Part shown: one piece after another, positions 13,165 to 25,076 of the stretch | Layout of the letters: each line of letters begins with the position of its first letter | Position numbering within the stretch: the stretch's first letter is position 1 | NCBI GenBank assembly: GCA_021234155.1 | Contig: JAJEKV010000005.1 | Coordinates: forward strand, 20,258,089 to 20,322,088 | DNA: 64,000 bases | Source of the DNA: Isoetes taiwanensis | Taxonomy: Eukaryota > Streptophyta > Lycopodiopsida > Isoetales > Isoetaceae | Direction: 5' to 3' | The notes under the pieces: generated by a model | Database searches by the model: none | What the model was told of the DNA's origin: nothing | Seen by the model: the letters and a program-made list of their open reading frames with translations, nothing else | Made by a program: the position numbers and the translations under genes

Positions 13165-13937
13165 TAGGAGCATACTTTATAGCGGTCTTTGTGTGTGGGC
13201 GGGTATGGATTCGACACTCTCTGAGGCGTGAAGTCTATATGGTCATCACGGGCTCGAAGCGGGTTGATGGTCGACCTTTAGATTTAAATGAGTAAGTCTG
13301 TGCGGATGGAATGGTTGATAAACCTTGCGTGTTCTCTACACCGGGTATCCGTCATGCACCGGGAGGCGCCTCGACTGCCTCATCGAGCCGGGAAGATGTA
13401 ACCCGGAGTAGTCGAAGGGTGATTCCTTGGGATTGCGTCTGGGGGCTACAAGCACGTCATGAGATTGGCCCTATCACTTAGAAGTGTGTATGGAGGGGGA
13501 TGGAGTGGACAACCCTAGCCATTGTCTTATGCCAGATAGCGCCATGTTATAACTGGGAGTACATTTGATATCTTGAGGGTACGGCGTGGGTTGACCTTGG
13601 ATCGAGCCGGGGTAGTGCCTTGTCATAGTGTTGTTTCGTGTTGTTATTATGGATGTATTATCTTTTCCATTGATGATGATGGATGGGCCACCCCATTGGT
13701 GGTATATTATTTCGCATGATAATTGTATGCTAACGTATATGTATGCTTCCGTTGTATAGGATCTTCCATAGAGGACGTGGGACGAATGACACCTCCGTGC
13801 TCCTCGCTCGGACACTTGGCCATTCCAAGTGGTCCAAATATGACGGAGGGCCTTACCATGGTGATGTAGTCGCCATGGGAGGGGAATTCTTGTATTTATA
13901 CGATGGGCGCATCGTATAGATTCTGGGAGCAATCACA
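13165..13937 (+). repeat. Gypsy LTR, inverted left-arm copy
   Basis: This is the reverse complement of 25077-25868, ending at CACA (13934-13937) where the right-arm LTR starts with TGTG. The last 280 bp are almost identical to the right arm, while 13165-13640 has many small indels. Similarity to the right arm continues further left to about 12900. Confidence 0.8.
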
Positions 13938-13944
13938 TTGCCCA

Positions 13945-14483
13945 ACTGCCGAACATGAGTATTTAGAATCCGTTCTGGTGTTATGGCAGAATTCAACACT
14001 AGCGGTATCTAGTATAGCTCGCTTAAGCTAGCTTACATGAAATACAAGATAGATCCCAATATCCTGCAGTGATGCCAACTCAGATGATGTAGTACCTAAC
14101 CTTTTAACAATCTTAAAAGGTCCAGCATATCTTGGGGTTAACTTAGGCACTCGCCCTTTAACCAACGGTCTAAGGGTGTTGATTCATGGATACACAATCC
14201 TCAAAAACACGTAGTCACCCTCCTCATAGGTAGCATCACGTCTATGCTTATTAGCATAAACTTGGCATGATCTTTGCGCTCTATGCAAGTTTTTTAGCTC
14301 CTTTGAAACAAAATTGCATTCATGTCAATCCAATCTATTCACGGGTATCATCCGTCTTTAGATACCGCCTGTATAGCGGCATAAGTTACGGGATTTACGC
14401 CCCATCATAGCGACAAAAGTCATCTTTAATCCCGATATGATGGCTGTTGTTATAAAACTTTAGGTAAAGGCAAATACTCCTCT
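13945..14483 (-). pseudogene. Older Ty3/gypsy integrase C-terminal fragment (left-arm copy)
   Basis: This is the inverted copy of 24531-25026 (see that entry). The 13950-14330 part is nearly identical to the right arm and keeps its CAG/CTG sites. From about 14340 outward the corruption resumes (for example CTGGG in the right arm reads ACGGG here). Confidence 0.75.
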
Positions 14484-14860
14484 CGAGACTAACGTCGGCG
14501 TAACATATGCATTGTGAGCTTGCTCCTTTGCATATATCGTCTTCCTTTAGTTAGATGTAATCAAGGAGTTAAGAGACATTGTCAGTAGGGTCCGAGCAAT
14601 GGTGGCTCTTTGGTCGTACATCTACCGGAGGTGCGTCTGGCGGTCGCCATCTACCTCTAGAGGTGCGAGGATGCGTGTGATGCCGTGGCGAGGCCCACGG
14701 GACCGCGAACCGTACACATGGTCGCTGATGCTGCCGGGCGGGTCGGAAAAGAGGCCGAATAGGAGTTTGTGAAAGAGTTTGGGCTTAAATGAGTGGGAAT
14801 GTGTGTTTTGTGGATACACATGGGTAAATGGTTACGCAACAGAATTCGAGCTCACATCTT
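14484..14860. other. Unassigned DNA between left arm and hAT relic
   Basis: No gene or repeat was recognised here. The stretch is CAG/CTG-poor like its neighbours, so weak coding traces could be obscured. Confidence 0.5.
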
Positions 14861-14869
14861 ACGCGGAGC

Positions 14870-17110
14870 GAGACGATTAATGCATAACTTTCTTTGCATC
14901 CTGCCGACTTACTTGAAAGGATACCATCGAGAGATTGTCTCGACCGATGGATGGGACATAAAACGAAGAATAATATGAGAAAAAGACGAAGTTCACGAAT
15001 ACTCAAAAAGAGCGGGAGGGCCGGGCGTATGAGGCGAAGATAACTATACCACCCCGCATTTGGGACAAAGATACCAATCGGAGGGCGGACTAGGGTCCCA
15101 ATAGGTATAAACGGAGGAGAAGCGGGAGAATGATAGAGACAATTGAAATAGTGGAAAAATTTGACGAAACAAGAGGGTTGATCATTGCTTAACATCGAAC
15201 AATTGAAAGAAGAACCCTGAAAGAAGGTTGTAGAGGCATTTTATATGTTTTTTACATCTCCACATATTCGGGCATAAAAGCAATGAAAGAAGCCTTCAAG
15301 AAGTTGCCAAAGCGGGACCGGCTTTTAGATCAACGCCTTCATACAAGCATGCCAACAATAAAATGGTTGATGAAATACATGGAAAAATGGTTGAGAGGGT
15401 GGAGATGAAGTTGTGTCGATGTGGTGGCGGCCAGCTTCATTAGTGACTGATGGTTGGAGCAATGTAAACAAGGACCATCTTATTAATTTCATGATCGTGT
15501 ATCCGAGGGGTGAAGTATTTTTGAAAACCGTAGAAACCAAACGACCAAGTGACCGGGATAGGAGATTGGATTTTCGAAAACAAAGGCCGTGATAGAGTTT
15601 TGGACCGAAGAGAATATTTCAAGTTGTAATGGATAGCGTCTAATTGCAAGCTAGCGGGTCAATTACCGGAGTCGAATTTTCGGGTTGCATGCTACTAGTT
15701 GCCAATGCCATTTGCCCGAACCTATTCTTTGAAGGATTTGGTTCTCCACCTGCGTGGTTCAAAGATCCCATTCAGCAGCGTCGGCTTGTAAAATTCATCA
15801 CAAAGAAAGCTAGGCAATTTATGCCATTTACAAGTCATTGCGTCGGAAGAGCCTAGCACTCATGAATCACGGGCAAACTCGGTTTGGTTCCAATTATATC
15901 CGTCTTGAAAAGAGTGCTGAAGTGTCGTGATTGGATTATCTCAACCTTTAATCATCTGAGTTTTTGATTGGGAAAGAAGGCGAAAGGAAAAATGCCGTAA
16001 ACGTGACAAAGAAGTAGCGCCTAGCCGAGAAAATGCTTGAAGGGGAGACATTTTGGAAAGGTGTAAAAATGTTGTGAGGTGCATGCAACTTTGTTTGTCA
16101 TGCCATCAAAACCCTTGATTCTTGAAGGCAAACGGAAAGGTCGGAGGTGTTGGCACTCATTCAATCCTTCCTAGGCATTGATGGTCCCAATCGCCATTTG
16201 ACAATGCTAATGGCGGCACACTACGAGAGAGACTTCAATGAGCGATGGAAAGAAGTCATACAATGATCTTCATGGCGCCCGGCGCATGCCTTAGACCCAC
16301 ACAACCACGATATGGACCAGCATACGGATAAAAAAAGTGATGGGCTCGTTGAAGAAGGTTGCAAAAATGTTCTATCCCAACAGCTCGGACTACAAGCTTT
16401 TCATTGGAAGTTAAGCAATACTAGAACCCCGAGTGGAAGGTAGGCGGATGAAGAGCTTCACTGACCTTTGGAGAGTCATAAGAAGGAACCAAATATGGAA
16501 TCATATGCATGGTGGCAAGCCCATGGGCAAATTCACCCGGATACCTTGCGAGGCAATTGCAATGACTATCCTCTCTTTGGTATCTTCCAATAGTGCAAGT
16601 GAGAGGAATTGGAGTGCCTATAAGTACATACACAAGTGTCACCCGCAATCGCTTGCTACATAAGAAGAAGGCGACAAACTTGTATACAACTTCTCAAACT
16701 GGCGGCTATTGAATCGTAATGATGGTACATCCCAATCGATAAGCTCTGATTTCCTTTCATGGATGCGATTCGGTGGAAGAGGCGGCCGAAGGCGGTGAGG
16801 GCGAGATGCTTGCAATAAATGCTGCAAGCCATGTTGATGAAGACATTCAACGTACCCGCCGTTGATGAGCGAAGATGATATAGACCAAGCCATATTCTCA
16901 GACGGATCAACCGACGGCGAGGATACAGGGAGGAGTCTGATACGAAAGGCAGGGTTCGAAAGCAATGCGATTGATGGCGTGACTGGCTTACGTGATCAAC
17001 GGACTCACCTTTGCGCTTTACCTTGACAAACGAGAGAACGGGCTAGGAAAAACCGTCTCGGGGCGTTTCACTAAAGGAAAGGGTCATCGGAGGTTGAACC
17101 TAGGTCCCAA
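14870..17110 (+). pseudogene. hAT-superfamily transposase pseudogene
   Basis: hAT transposases are DDE cut-and-paste enzymes. The order of recognisable parts is typical of the plant DUF659-type group. Near 15440-15540 is DGWSNVNKDHLINFMIVYPR, the conserved start of the catalytic domain. Near 16050 is a TFWKGVKM segment. Near 16500 is a YAWWQAHG-like stretch. At 16560-16630 is the hATC dimerisation motif with NSASERNWSAYKYIHKC. The pieces occur in several frames with many stops and no long open frame. The region is strongly depleted of CAG/CTG, so some frameshifts may be artefacts. A zinc-finger BED domain was not identified and TIRs were not delimited. The family call is secure; the ends are approximate. 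Confidence 0.85.
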
Positions 17111-17544
17111 TAAGAAGAAGAGGATGGAACGCAAATGATGAAGCTGATGAAGAAGGCGTCCGCCTAGAAAAATGATGTGATGAGTATCTTGATCTGTTTG
17201 TAATTGGTCTTGAGGATTTTCATACTATTGTAACCGTCCCCGGCACTATTAATAAAGTTTTTTTTGGTTATAATTTTTGTCACAAATGTTTCGTTAATGT
17301 ATGATAGTTCTTTCTATGTTTCTTTCTATGTTTCTTTCATGTGTAACCGGGTGCCCTGAAAACCTTTGGATGGATCAGTCTCGACCTCCGTTGTTCTTGC
17401 CTCTTCGCATGCGCCAGAATCTTGCTGATGAGAAGTAATCTCACACGAAGGAGCGAAACGGACCTCGGACCAGCCCGGGACGAAACCGATCCATCGAAGA
17501 AGGTTCACAAGGTACCGGGCATCTAATTCGAGGAATAACCCGTT

Positions 17545-17711
17545 ATGCCAAATTGGGCTTTGAATGCTATACGGACCTATAATCAGTGCATATTCCTCTG
17601 GGTGGCACATGCTCTGAATACCCAAATGGGTTTGTATGGCATGTGCCACCCAAAGGAATGGAGGTACAAATTATAGGTCCGGATGGCATCCAAATGGCGT
17701 TGGCATGCCAT
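17545..17711. mobile_element. Foldback MITE, copy A
   Basis: A palindromic unit of about 167 bp begins TATGCCAAATTGGGC and ends with a degenerate inverted copy (CAAATGGCGTTGGCATGCC). Internal arms GGACCTATAAT / ATTATAGGTCC and GGCACATG / CATGTGCC pair around a central CCCAAATGGG. It is the sister of copy B at 18452. Confidence 0.75.
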
Positions 17712-17759
17712 CGGCGATGCAACCCGCGAATCGCAAAACAACCACTCAGGCGGATATCA

Positions 17760-18290
17760 TCATTTGCCACAATAAAAATAGAGTACTCAAAACCTTGTTA
17801 CCTACAATCCATCACCTTGCCAAAAGGGAATGCGTACTCTAATTTGAAGTCATAGTGATGCTCAGGTTCTCCATCAATAGCAGGAGTTAGGATGTTCCAT
17901 GATTTGGCGTCCAACAAACGCTATATAGATGGACAACACCCGGGCACCACTTTGGCTTGAAATTAGAGTGCTGTCTCACTCGGACGCCATAGCAAGTTCA
18001 ACCTCTAGAACGAAGCGATTTTTGCTCCGACCCCCATTGTGAGCCTCTTTGTGTAATATAACCTAGCAAAGTGACTAAGCTACATTGACGGAGAGACTAC
18101 ACAAGAAAGAGAACAAAGCCAGCTCTTTGTAGAGGAGGTAACAAGAATTTCGAGAAGTCTATATTGTTTGTAGTGAACAATATCAAGCTTTGGTGAGTTG
18201 ACAACCATTCAAGAGGATCACGCTCGGGCCGGGATGAAAGAGACACTGAGTACAAGCATCGAGACTTCCCAAACCTTGCTTTCACCCCTT
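17760..18290. repeat. Direct repeat, first copy (partner about 19015-19270)
   Basis: Blocks shared with 19015-19270 in the same order are CACAATAAAAATAGAGTACT, GCTCCGACCCCCATT, TGTGTAATATAACCTAGCAA, and GAAGTCTATATTGTTTG followed by GACAACCATTCAAGAGG. The period is about 1.05-1.25 kb. MITE copy B lies between the copies. No coding content was identified. Confidence 0.7.
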
Positions 18291-18451
18291 TTGAACAATG
18301 GAACTTAGCATGTAAACTAAGCTACATTGCCCAAAGAGGAGGGGAAAAGATTGGAGGAAGTCTCGATGCTTGAACTCATCAATCACTAACATCCAATTAA
18401 CCGAAGGACCCCAAAATGGCGGGCAACCCCAAAATGTTATGTAGACACGCC

Positions 18452-18623
18452 GGTATGCCAAATTGGGCTTTGAATGCTATTCTGGACCTATAATCATGTA
18501 CTCTATTCCTGGGTGGCACATCACATTTGAATACCCAAATGGGTTTGCATGGCATGTGCCACCAAAGGGAATGGAGGTACAAATTATAGGTCCCGATGGC
18601 ATCAAATGCCGATTTGGCGTACC
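18452..18623. mobile_element. Foldback MITE, copy B
   Basis: A near-complete palindrome runs from GGTATGCCAAATTGGGC at the left end to GCCGATTTGGCGTACC at the right end, with a terminal inverted repeat of about 26 bp. The internal arms are the same as in copy A. No ORF is present. Superfamily is uncertain because no convincing TSD was resolved. Confidence 0.8.
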
Positions 18624-18845
18624 AAAGATAACGGTGTGGCGTCCTCAATTTCAAGTCATAGTGATGCTCAAGGTTCTCCATCAATAGAAGGAGTTAGGAT
18701 GTTCCATGATTTGGTGCCTAACTTGACCACTATATAGATGGACAAGCGCCCGAGGGCACCACTTTGGCTTGAAATTAGAATGCGCTCTCACCTCGGCGCC
18801 TCGAGACACGGGTCGGGGGCGCCGAGGGCGTCCCAATCTTCTTTC

Positions 18846-18908
18846 CCGGCTCTTTGGACAATGGAACTTAGCATGTAAACTAAGCTACATTGCCCAAAGA
18901 GCCGGGAA
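18846..18908. repeat. Strong hairpin (24-bp arms)
   Basis: GGCTCTTTGG...AACTTAG pairs with CTAAG...CCCAAAGAGCC around a short loop near CATGTAAA. A single-arm relative (GGAACTTAGCATGTAAACTA) occurs at about 18300-18340. Confidence 0.7.
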
Positions 18909-19014
18909 AAGGGAAGTCTCGATGCTTGAATTCAGGAGTCAAAGCTTGCTTCAATCACTAACATCTAATGAACCCGCAGAATCATAAAGCAACCACTAGG
19001 CCTTATATCCTCCG

Positions 19015-19275
19015 TGGCCACAATAAAAATAGAGTACTCAAAAACCTTGTAACCTCCTCTGCTAACGAGCGATTTTGCTCCGACCCCCATTTTCGCATCT
19101 TTGTGTAATATAACCTAGCAAAGTATCTAAGATACATTTGACAGAGAGACGCATAAAGAGAGTGAGAGCAAAGCTCGCTCCTTTTAAAGGAGGTAACAAA
19201 ATTCGAAAGAAGTCTATATTGTTTGCCATGGAGAATATAAAACACAGTATTTGACAACCATTCAAGAGGGTTGCG
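19015..19275. repeat. Direct repeat, second copy (partner about 17760-18290)
   Basis: See the first copy. 19276-19667 has further short AT-rich repeats and no recognisable gene. Confidence 0.7.
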
Positions 19276-19667
19276 TGTGCGGATGTTTTGACTCACTCAC
19301 CATCCAACCATGACCATCCAAGAGGGTCGCAGCTCTTGGCTTACTTCCTCGAAGTTTCACATAGCGTATCTAATTCGGCCACCGAAAGTGATGTATGTCA
19401 TCCTAGGGGGCAAATTAGATCGATAAACAGAAACGAAGGAGACTAAACCCAGGGTGAGCGGGGTGAGCAAAGAGGACAAACAAAAGAGACTAAGCGGGGA
19501 TAAAAGAGATTGGGAAGTCTCAATGCCTTTACTCAAGCGAGAAAACGAAAGAGCGATTTGGAAGTCTCGATGCTTTTACTATGAGCACTACTCGATCCTT
19601 TGATAACATCATTACACCTTGTTTGAAATAACGTCATTATACCGCCATTCACAAAATGATACTGGTC

Positions 19668-22600
19668 AAAATTTGGCATGTCTAAAAATGTAATATCTCA
19701 TTTTCATTGGTCATTTGGATCAATATAATCACCCTCAAGGCCCCACGGAGGTGGTGGTAAGAACTGGTTAATGTCCGCAATCTCTCTCTCCTTCACGCGG
19801 CTCCTCCACCCCCTCCACAATTCCATCTCGCGAAAGGTTTGAAAAGTGTGCATCGCCCATCCCTCCGCGGCGGTCAAATGTGGCAACGCCGGCATGCGAC
19901 CTTGCATATTAAATATGGCATATTGTAACTTCGGAAAAATCCATCCGTCTTGCAAGGTTGGACCGTAAGCGGCTTTGCAACATCCAATCAAGAACACATG
20001 CATGTGCATAACGATGCCACACCCTAGAGTGTACCAGCCACGTAATAGGAGTTGTCACCACAAAATTGGCAATATGCAGTAATCAACAACCTTTAGCTCT
20101 TCCTAATCGACTCTCATACAAATTTCATGAGGGAGATAGGATATCGATTTTTCAGAATCACCCTAAAAGGGTCGAGTCTAACGATCTGGTCAAATGCGCG
20201 CAAGTGCTCGTTGTTTTCTCTAAGGACCGTTGCCTCCTGTTTAATGCAGCTAGTTGCCGTTTAGCGTCCTCTAATTGTGGTCATCTTGTCATACCCATCG
20301 ACACGGCCCTTCAAGCGAATATTCTCTTGAGAAAAGTGTTGGGTTCGGCTTCTCTCATTCTCTAGTTGGGCCAGAATATCCACAAGGTCATTCCATCACG
20401 GCTCGGTACACTGTCACCTCAAAGTTGGATGGCGTCCGGCCAACAAGGTATGTAATGGTGGGCTCACCATGTAGCCCACTCGCTATCTTCCAATAGCTTG
20501 ACCTCTTCGTCTTTGCCACTCACCTGCTTCCCTTTGCCTCCATTTCCTACTCCCCATAATTTACGGGCACTTCCTTCACAAGCCTCAGGTATACTTGTCG
20601 CCAAAACTCTTACTAAACTCACGGTTGTGGGGTAAAATGTCCCTTCACTTGGACATGACTCGACCGCTTTTTGCTCGAACTACGACATTCTTTGCACTCG
20701 TGGAGCTTTTATACTTACCCCGCCTACTAGGCCACTCACTTTCAAACTCATTCTTGTCCAAATTTGTGATTACATCGTCGTAAGTGATCCGCTCCACTTG
20801 ACAATAGCCCCGCCCTCGCCAGCGGCTACATTATGCACCTCCGCGGATGGTGCAATTATCCCCTCTTTGAAACTTCATCCATCGACGCAACCTTCTTAAC
20901 TCTGCCGGGTGTAAACTCATTTCCCCTTGCATGTCTTCTTTGCTCTCTCCATTTGCCGAAAGCGGTGACATCTCAAGCTTCGTTCTCCAACCCTTCATGC
21001 CAAGGGAGATCGAGTAGAGGGGGTCCTCAAATTAGAGGGAACCGAAAAATCCATGCTGATCCTGCTGCTCGACGCACCCACATTCGGCGGGTCGATTCAA
21101 TTCTTAGATCCATTCGTGGGACATAATTTGGTTCAGCGACTTCTATAGGTGCCTTGGCCCGACTTGTATAGGTGTGCTTTTGACTTCTTGTCTTTATAAT
21201 GTTCGTTAGCTGCGACATATAAAAAAGCATAGAATAAATAACACAAAAACACACGAAAAAGGAAAACTAAGCTACACAACACACATAGACAATAATCTTT
21301 CAAATAGCATGGATAAGTGTTTAATGAATTTAGTTGGAATATTATGTAATACAAGGATGTTTGAATGTAAAGTGAATATGCACGCTAGGCGTGACTAGGA
21401 CCAACTTGGTCTAATGCATCGTCGCCACCCGGCCAAGTTGAAGAATCCAATCTGATTCCAATTGTGGCCTCGTACCGGAATTGGAGAGCAATGAAAACCG
21501 CCCGCATTGTGTCAAGTATTTGGGCCATATCAAATTTTCGTGTTTTGTCCCTCATTGGCGACTCAACGCAATGTTTCAAATAGTCGCACATTCTCCGATG
21601 CTTGCCTTCTTTGCTCCAAGTTTCCTATTGACTCCATGTAGGAGTGCTTACTAGCAAAGTCACTAAGTAGTAGACAATGTACGCTGCCCCGTGTAAATCA
21701 AAGTCAACCCTTGCGTGTAACCTTGTCTTGAGCCAGCCACTAAAAAAAGATCATCATGCATATATGGATGCACGGCCCTTTCCATCTCAATTCTTTTCTT
21801 ACCTTAGCCATCCATACCCTTGTAATGCCATCGTTTTACCTCCACCGCCTCTCGTGGATCAACCTGGATTCACCCCAATCACAAATGCCAATGTATACAA
21901 ACACGAGGATTAATACATCCCTTCTCCTTTCCATAATCAAAATGGAGCAATATATTGCCCGGGATGCAAGTCCATATGCAAATATCTTTCTTGATGGAGC
22001 TTTAAGAGCCCGCTCTGAATGACATTGCTAAGTCCCCAACCCTAGATGCAACAAATAATTCTTTTTTTTCTGCTCCTCCTCAAGCAGCCTCAAGTCCGTC
22101 TCAACTCTGGGGGATGACTCCCAACTTCTTAAATGCAAGCTCTGCAAAGGCATTGGACCCATGACTTGTGAAGAAGGTTGCCAACGAACCTCCATTCCAA
22201 AATGGGAAAATTAAGCCTTGTCTTTCTAGGCGGTTGTGCTACCAATGCGCAGTATGATACACCCATGCCTAACTTGCATTCGACTCCCTCATGTTCTTTC
22301 AACATAGCTTCCACTAACTTATTGGGTTACTAGTACTAGGGTAAAATTATTATGTTGAAGTTTTACACAATAAGGTTCATCCTTAATAAAACTAGACCCT
22401 AAAATATTGCACTTGTACTTTGCGCCATATGAACGAGAACCAATTAGATTTATGCATTTTATTATTTGTGATGAGTCTACCATGGCAAACCAAGTAGTCT
22501 TAGCATCTGCTCTTCTAACGAAGCTTCCCACTCCCTATCCGTCTCACCCGGGACGTTTAGCTTTTATGGTTTGTGCCAACACTTTCTTAACAAGATGGGG

Positions 22601-24530
22601 GTTGATGGGCTTCTTTCTTCAATTTTCGTTGGTCCATGCCGCATTCCATGTGTGGCTTTTTTCTTTCAGCTCTAGCCTCAGCGATGACTACTCAAATTTG
22701 CAACTTCGTGATCATACCGCCGGTAGTGCGGCTGATATTACCCACTATCCATGTATACCTCTCTTGCTCACTCTTTGCGTGCTCTAGCTCCATCATTGAA
22801 GCTTAAAAGCCCCTCTCGGCATCTTTTACCAGCCCCGCATGGTAGTCTAGCCATCCTTCCTCGCCGGGCTGGTAATCAATTCCAAATCTTGAGTGAGGCA
22901 TTGCATAGCCGATTACACAAACCGGGTTCATAAAATCTGGTCTCAAAGTAGACCATGCTTGTTGTGGTCTACTTTTTTCGCTGGCAGTCTTTGCGAAGAA
23001 GATGACTTCAAAGTTGCGACTCTGAGTCACGTGTTTGAGGCGCTTTATGGCTCTATCTGAGACACTAATGCCACATTTGGTTGCAAGTTAACTTCCGCTC
23101 TCTCTTCTGAAGTCATACTGCTTGTTTTAAAGGATTGTCTAACAGACTAGCAAAATGCGACTGCGCGATAATACACAACTGACAACAGCAACACCTACAA
23201 GTCAAGCAAAGATAAAACTTTGAATTTAGTGCTTAGCACATGAGGGTAAATCAACTCACTCTAACCAAAACAAAACGCTAATTTTACGCTTCCTATTCCT
23301 ACACTAAGACCCTAACATGAGTATGTATGTGCAAGGCCAATTATAGGGTAACAAATAAAAGGACCAAAACACGATTTATGATCTATAGCCCAGCTACTGC
23401 CAAAATGCAAGGCTAGCAAGTTTTAAATGCATTGCACTTGTCCCCAGGTCATGCTTTTTTCAAAAGACGAGACCAATCGAATGCTTATCAAAACATACGC
23501 CAGTTCCTATATTAGTGTCGGACTTTCATCAACAACACCATCAGGAACTAGGGTGTGAATTAATAAAACATTCTTCTAACCCTTAATAAAAGTACAATGC
23601 ACACCTTTCGACACCGCGTGACCAAGGCCAACAATCCGGCGTCGGTGAGGGTTATACTCTAATAAAGGATGACCCTAGTTGCCTTAAGCTTCAGTGAGGT
23701 GCCACCCACCCCCGGCATGGCGCAAATAAATGCGGCAATACCGGGCAAGGGGCATGCCTATGCTCTTAGCAACACGCGACCCTAAAAAAGCCCTCTCAGT
23801 TGTCGTTTAAGGGAAGGCAACCAATTTCTTTTCTTCTTTGGTTTTCTTTTTTTTTACTTTACTCTTGAATTATTATTTGCTTAAATTGTTATTATTTTTT
23901 TTTTTTCTAAAATAGGCCAAGCTCAAATTATTACGGAACAAGGCACTCACCATCGTTCGCCCCTTACTGGGGGGGCAAATAAAGAGGGGCCTAAGCTGGA
24001 CCTAACCTTGGCCTACCTATCAAAAACAACAAAAAGACCTAAAAACTAAGAAAAACAAAAAAAAGGTTTTGGGTGGCAAATTGCAAGGTTGGTAGCGAAC
24101 AAATTACCTTTTTTATACAAGAAAATCAATCCTACATAAAATATATAAAAATTTTCACAGACGCTGAAAACTTCCGATACAGACGTCTGAAAACTTTTCG
24201 CAGACTGTAAACGTGAAAAATCAGCGACGCTGAACATCATGGCAGACGTTTGAAGTTGCTAAAAATAAGACGTCTGAAAAAAAAACTTTCGCGTCTTGTG
24301 GCAGTAGCGGTTCAGCGTCGCCGAAAGTTCAGTCTGTACTTTTGCGGTATAAAAGTATTCAGCGTGCCAGACGAAGTTTTTTACGCCAGACGCTTTCCGA
24401 ATCTTTGGCGTCTGTGAATTTTTTTCCGACGGCGAGGGTTTTTTATCGTTAAAATCGTATTTTATTAAAAAATACGTATTTTTTGACTTTATACGTCAGG
24501 AATTTTAATTTTGTACGTATAGAACCTATC
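19668..24530. repeat. Dispersed repeat D, copy 2 (about 4.9 kb)
   Basis: This matches 1803-6588 in the same orientation along its whole length. Differences between copies are short and clustered at positions where one copy has CAG or CTG and the other has CGG, CG, CAAG or a gap (for example 22065-22115 against 4175-4235, and 23610-23680 against 5705-5770). Copy 2 is followed directly by the right arm in its native orientation, whereas copy 1 is followed by the arm in reverse. Confidence 0.8.
24140..24430. repeat. Subterminal array of CAGACGCTGAA-type motifs, copy 2
   Basis: This repeats the array at 6220-6490. CACAGACGCTGAAA, ACAGACGTCTGAAAA, CAGCGTCGCC, TTCAGCGTGCCAGACG and GCGTCTGTGAA occur within 290 bp in both orientations. 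Confidence 0.65.
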
Positions 24531-25026
24531 CCTGAGGAGTATTTGCCTTACCTAAAGTTTGCGTATAACAACAGCCATCATATCGGGATTAAGATGACTC
24601 CCTTTGTCGCTATGATGGGGCGAAATCCCAGAACTTATGCCGTTATACATAAGTATCTAAAGACGGATGCCGCTGTGAATAGATTGGATGACATGAATGC
24701 AATTTTGCTTCAGTGTCGACAAAACTTGCATAGAGCGCAAGATCGCGCTCAAGTTTATGCTAATAAGCGTAGGCGTGATGTTACCTATGAGGAGGGTGAC
24801 TACATGTTTTTGAGGATTGTGTATCCATGAATCAACACCCTTACACCGTTGGTTAAAGGGCGAGTGCCTAAGTTAACCCCAAAATATGCTGGACCTTTTA
24901 AGATTGTTAAAAGGTTAGGTACTACATCATCTGAGTTGGCATCACTGCAGGATATTGGGATCTATCTTGTATTTCATGTAAGCTAGCTTAAGCGAGCTAT
25001 ACTAGATACCGCTAGTGTTGAATTCT
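24531..25026 (+). pseudogene. Older Ty3/gypsy integrase C-terminal fragment
   Basis: The plus-strand open stretch reads YLPYLKFAYNNSHHIGIKMT, then a basic tail with QVYANKRRRDV and DYMFLRI. This is the conserved C-terminal zone of gypsy integrases. It continues through a damaged KYAGPFKIVKRLG-like segment to HVS-stop-LKRAI at about 24975, where the stop TAG replaces the expected CAG (Gln). It starts abruptly at the D/arm junction and ends where the LTR of the large gypsy element begins (25077), so that element probably inserted into it. Confidence 0.85.
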
Positions 25027-25076
25027 GCCATAACACCAGAACGGATTCTAAATACTCATGTTCGGCAGTTGGGCAA

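Larger units (their letters stand above)
6589..14483 (-). repeat. Left arm (L) of a large inverted repeat, about 7.9 kb
   Basis: This segment is the reverse complement of 24531-32510. The outer boundary is the AGGTTATATTGCGAGAG block at 6589, matching ...CTCTCTGCAATATAACCT ending at 32510. The inner boundary is GGCAAATACTCCTC at about 14483, matching its complement at 24531. It contains inverted copies of the 5' end of the TIR element, the gypsy gag/pol region, the 509-bp insertion, the gypsy LTR and the older integrase fragment. It is much more damaged than the right arm, with losses concentrated at CAG/CTG sites. Confidence 0.9.

Noticed and set aside
13474-13932. 152-codon open stretch, also seen at 25082 and 40694
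   Set aside because: It recurs only because it lies in the gypsy LTR copies. Its sequence has no protein-like conservation beyond DNA identity.
17586-18737. Repeated short ORFs with WHVPPKGMEVQIIGPDGI
   Set aside because: They arise from the two MITE palindromes. Both strands give similar peptides, so this is not coding evidence.
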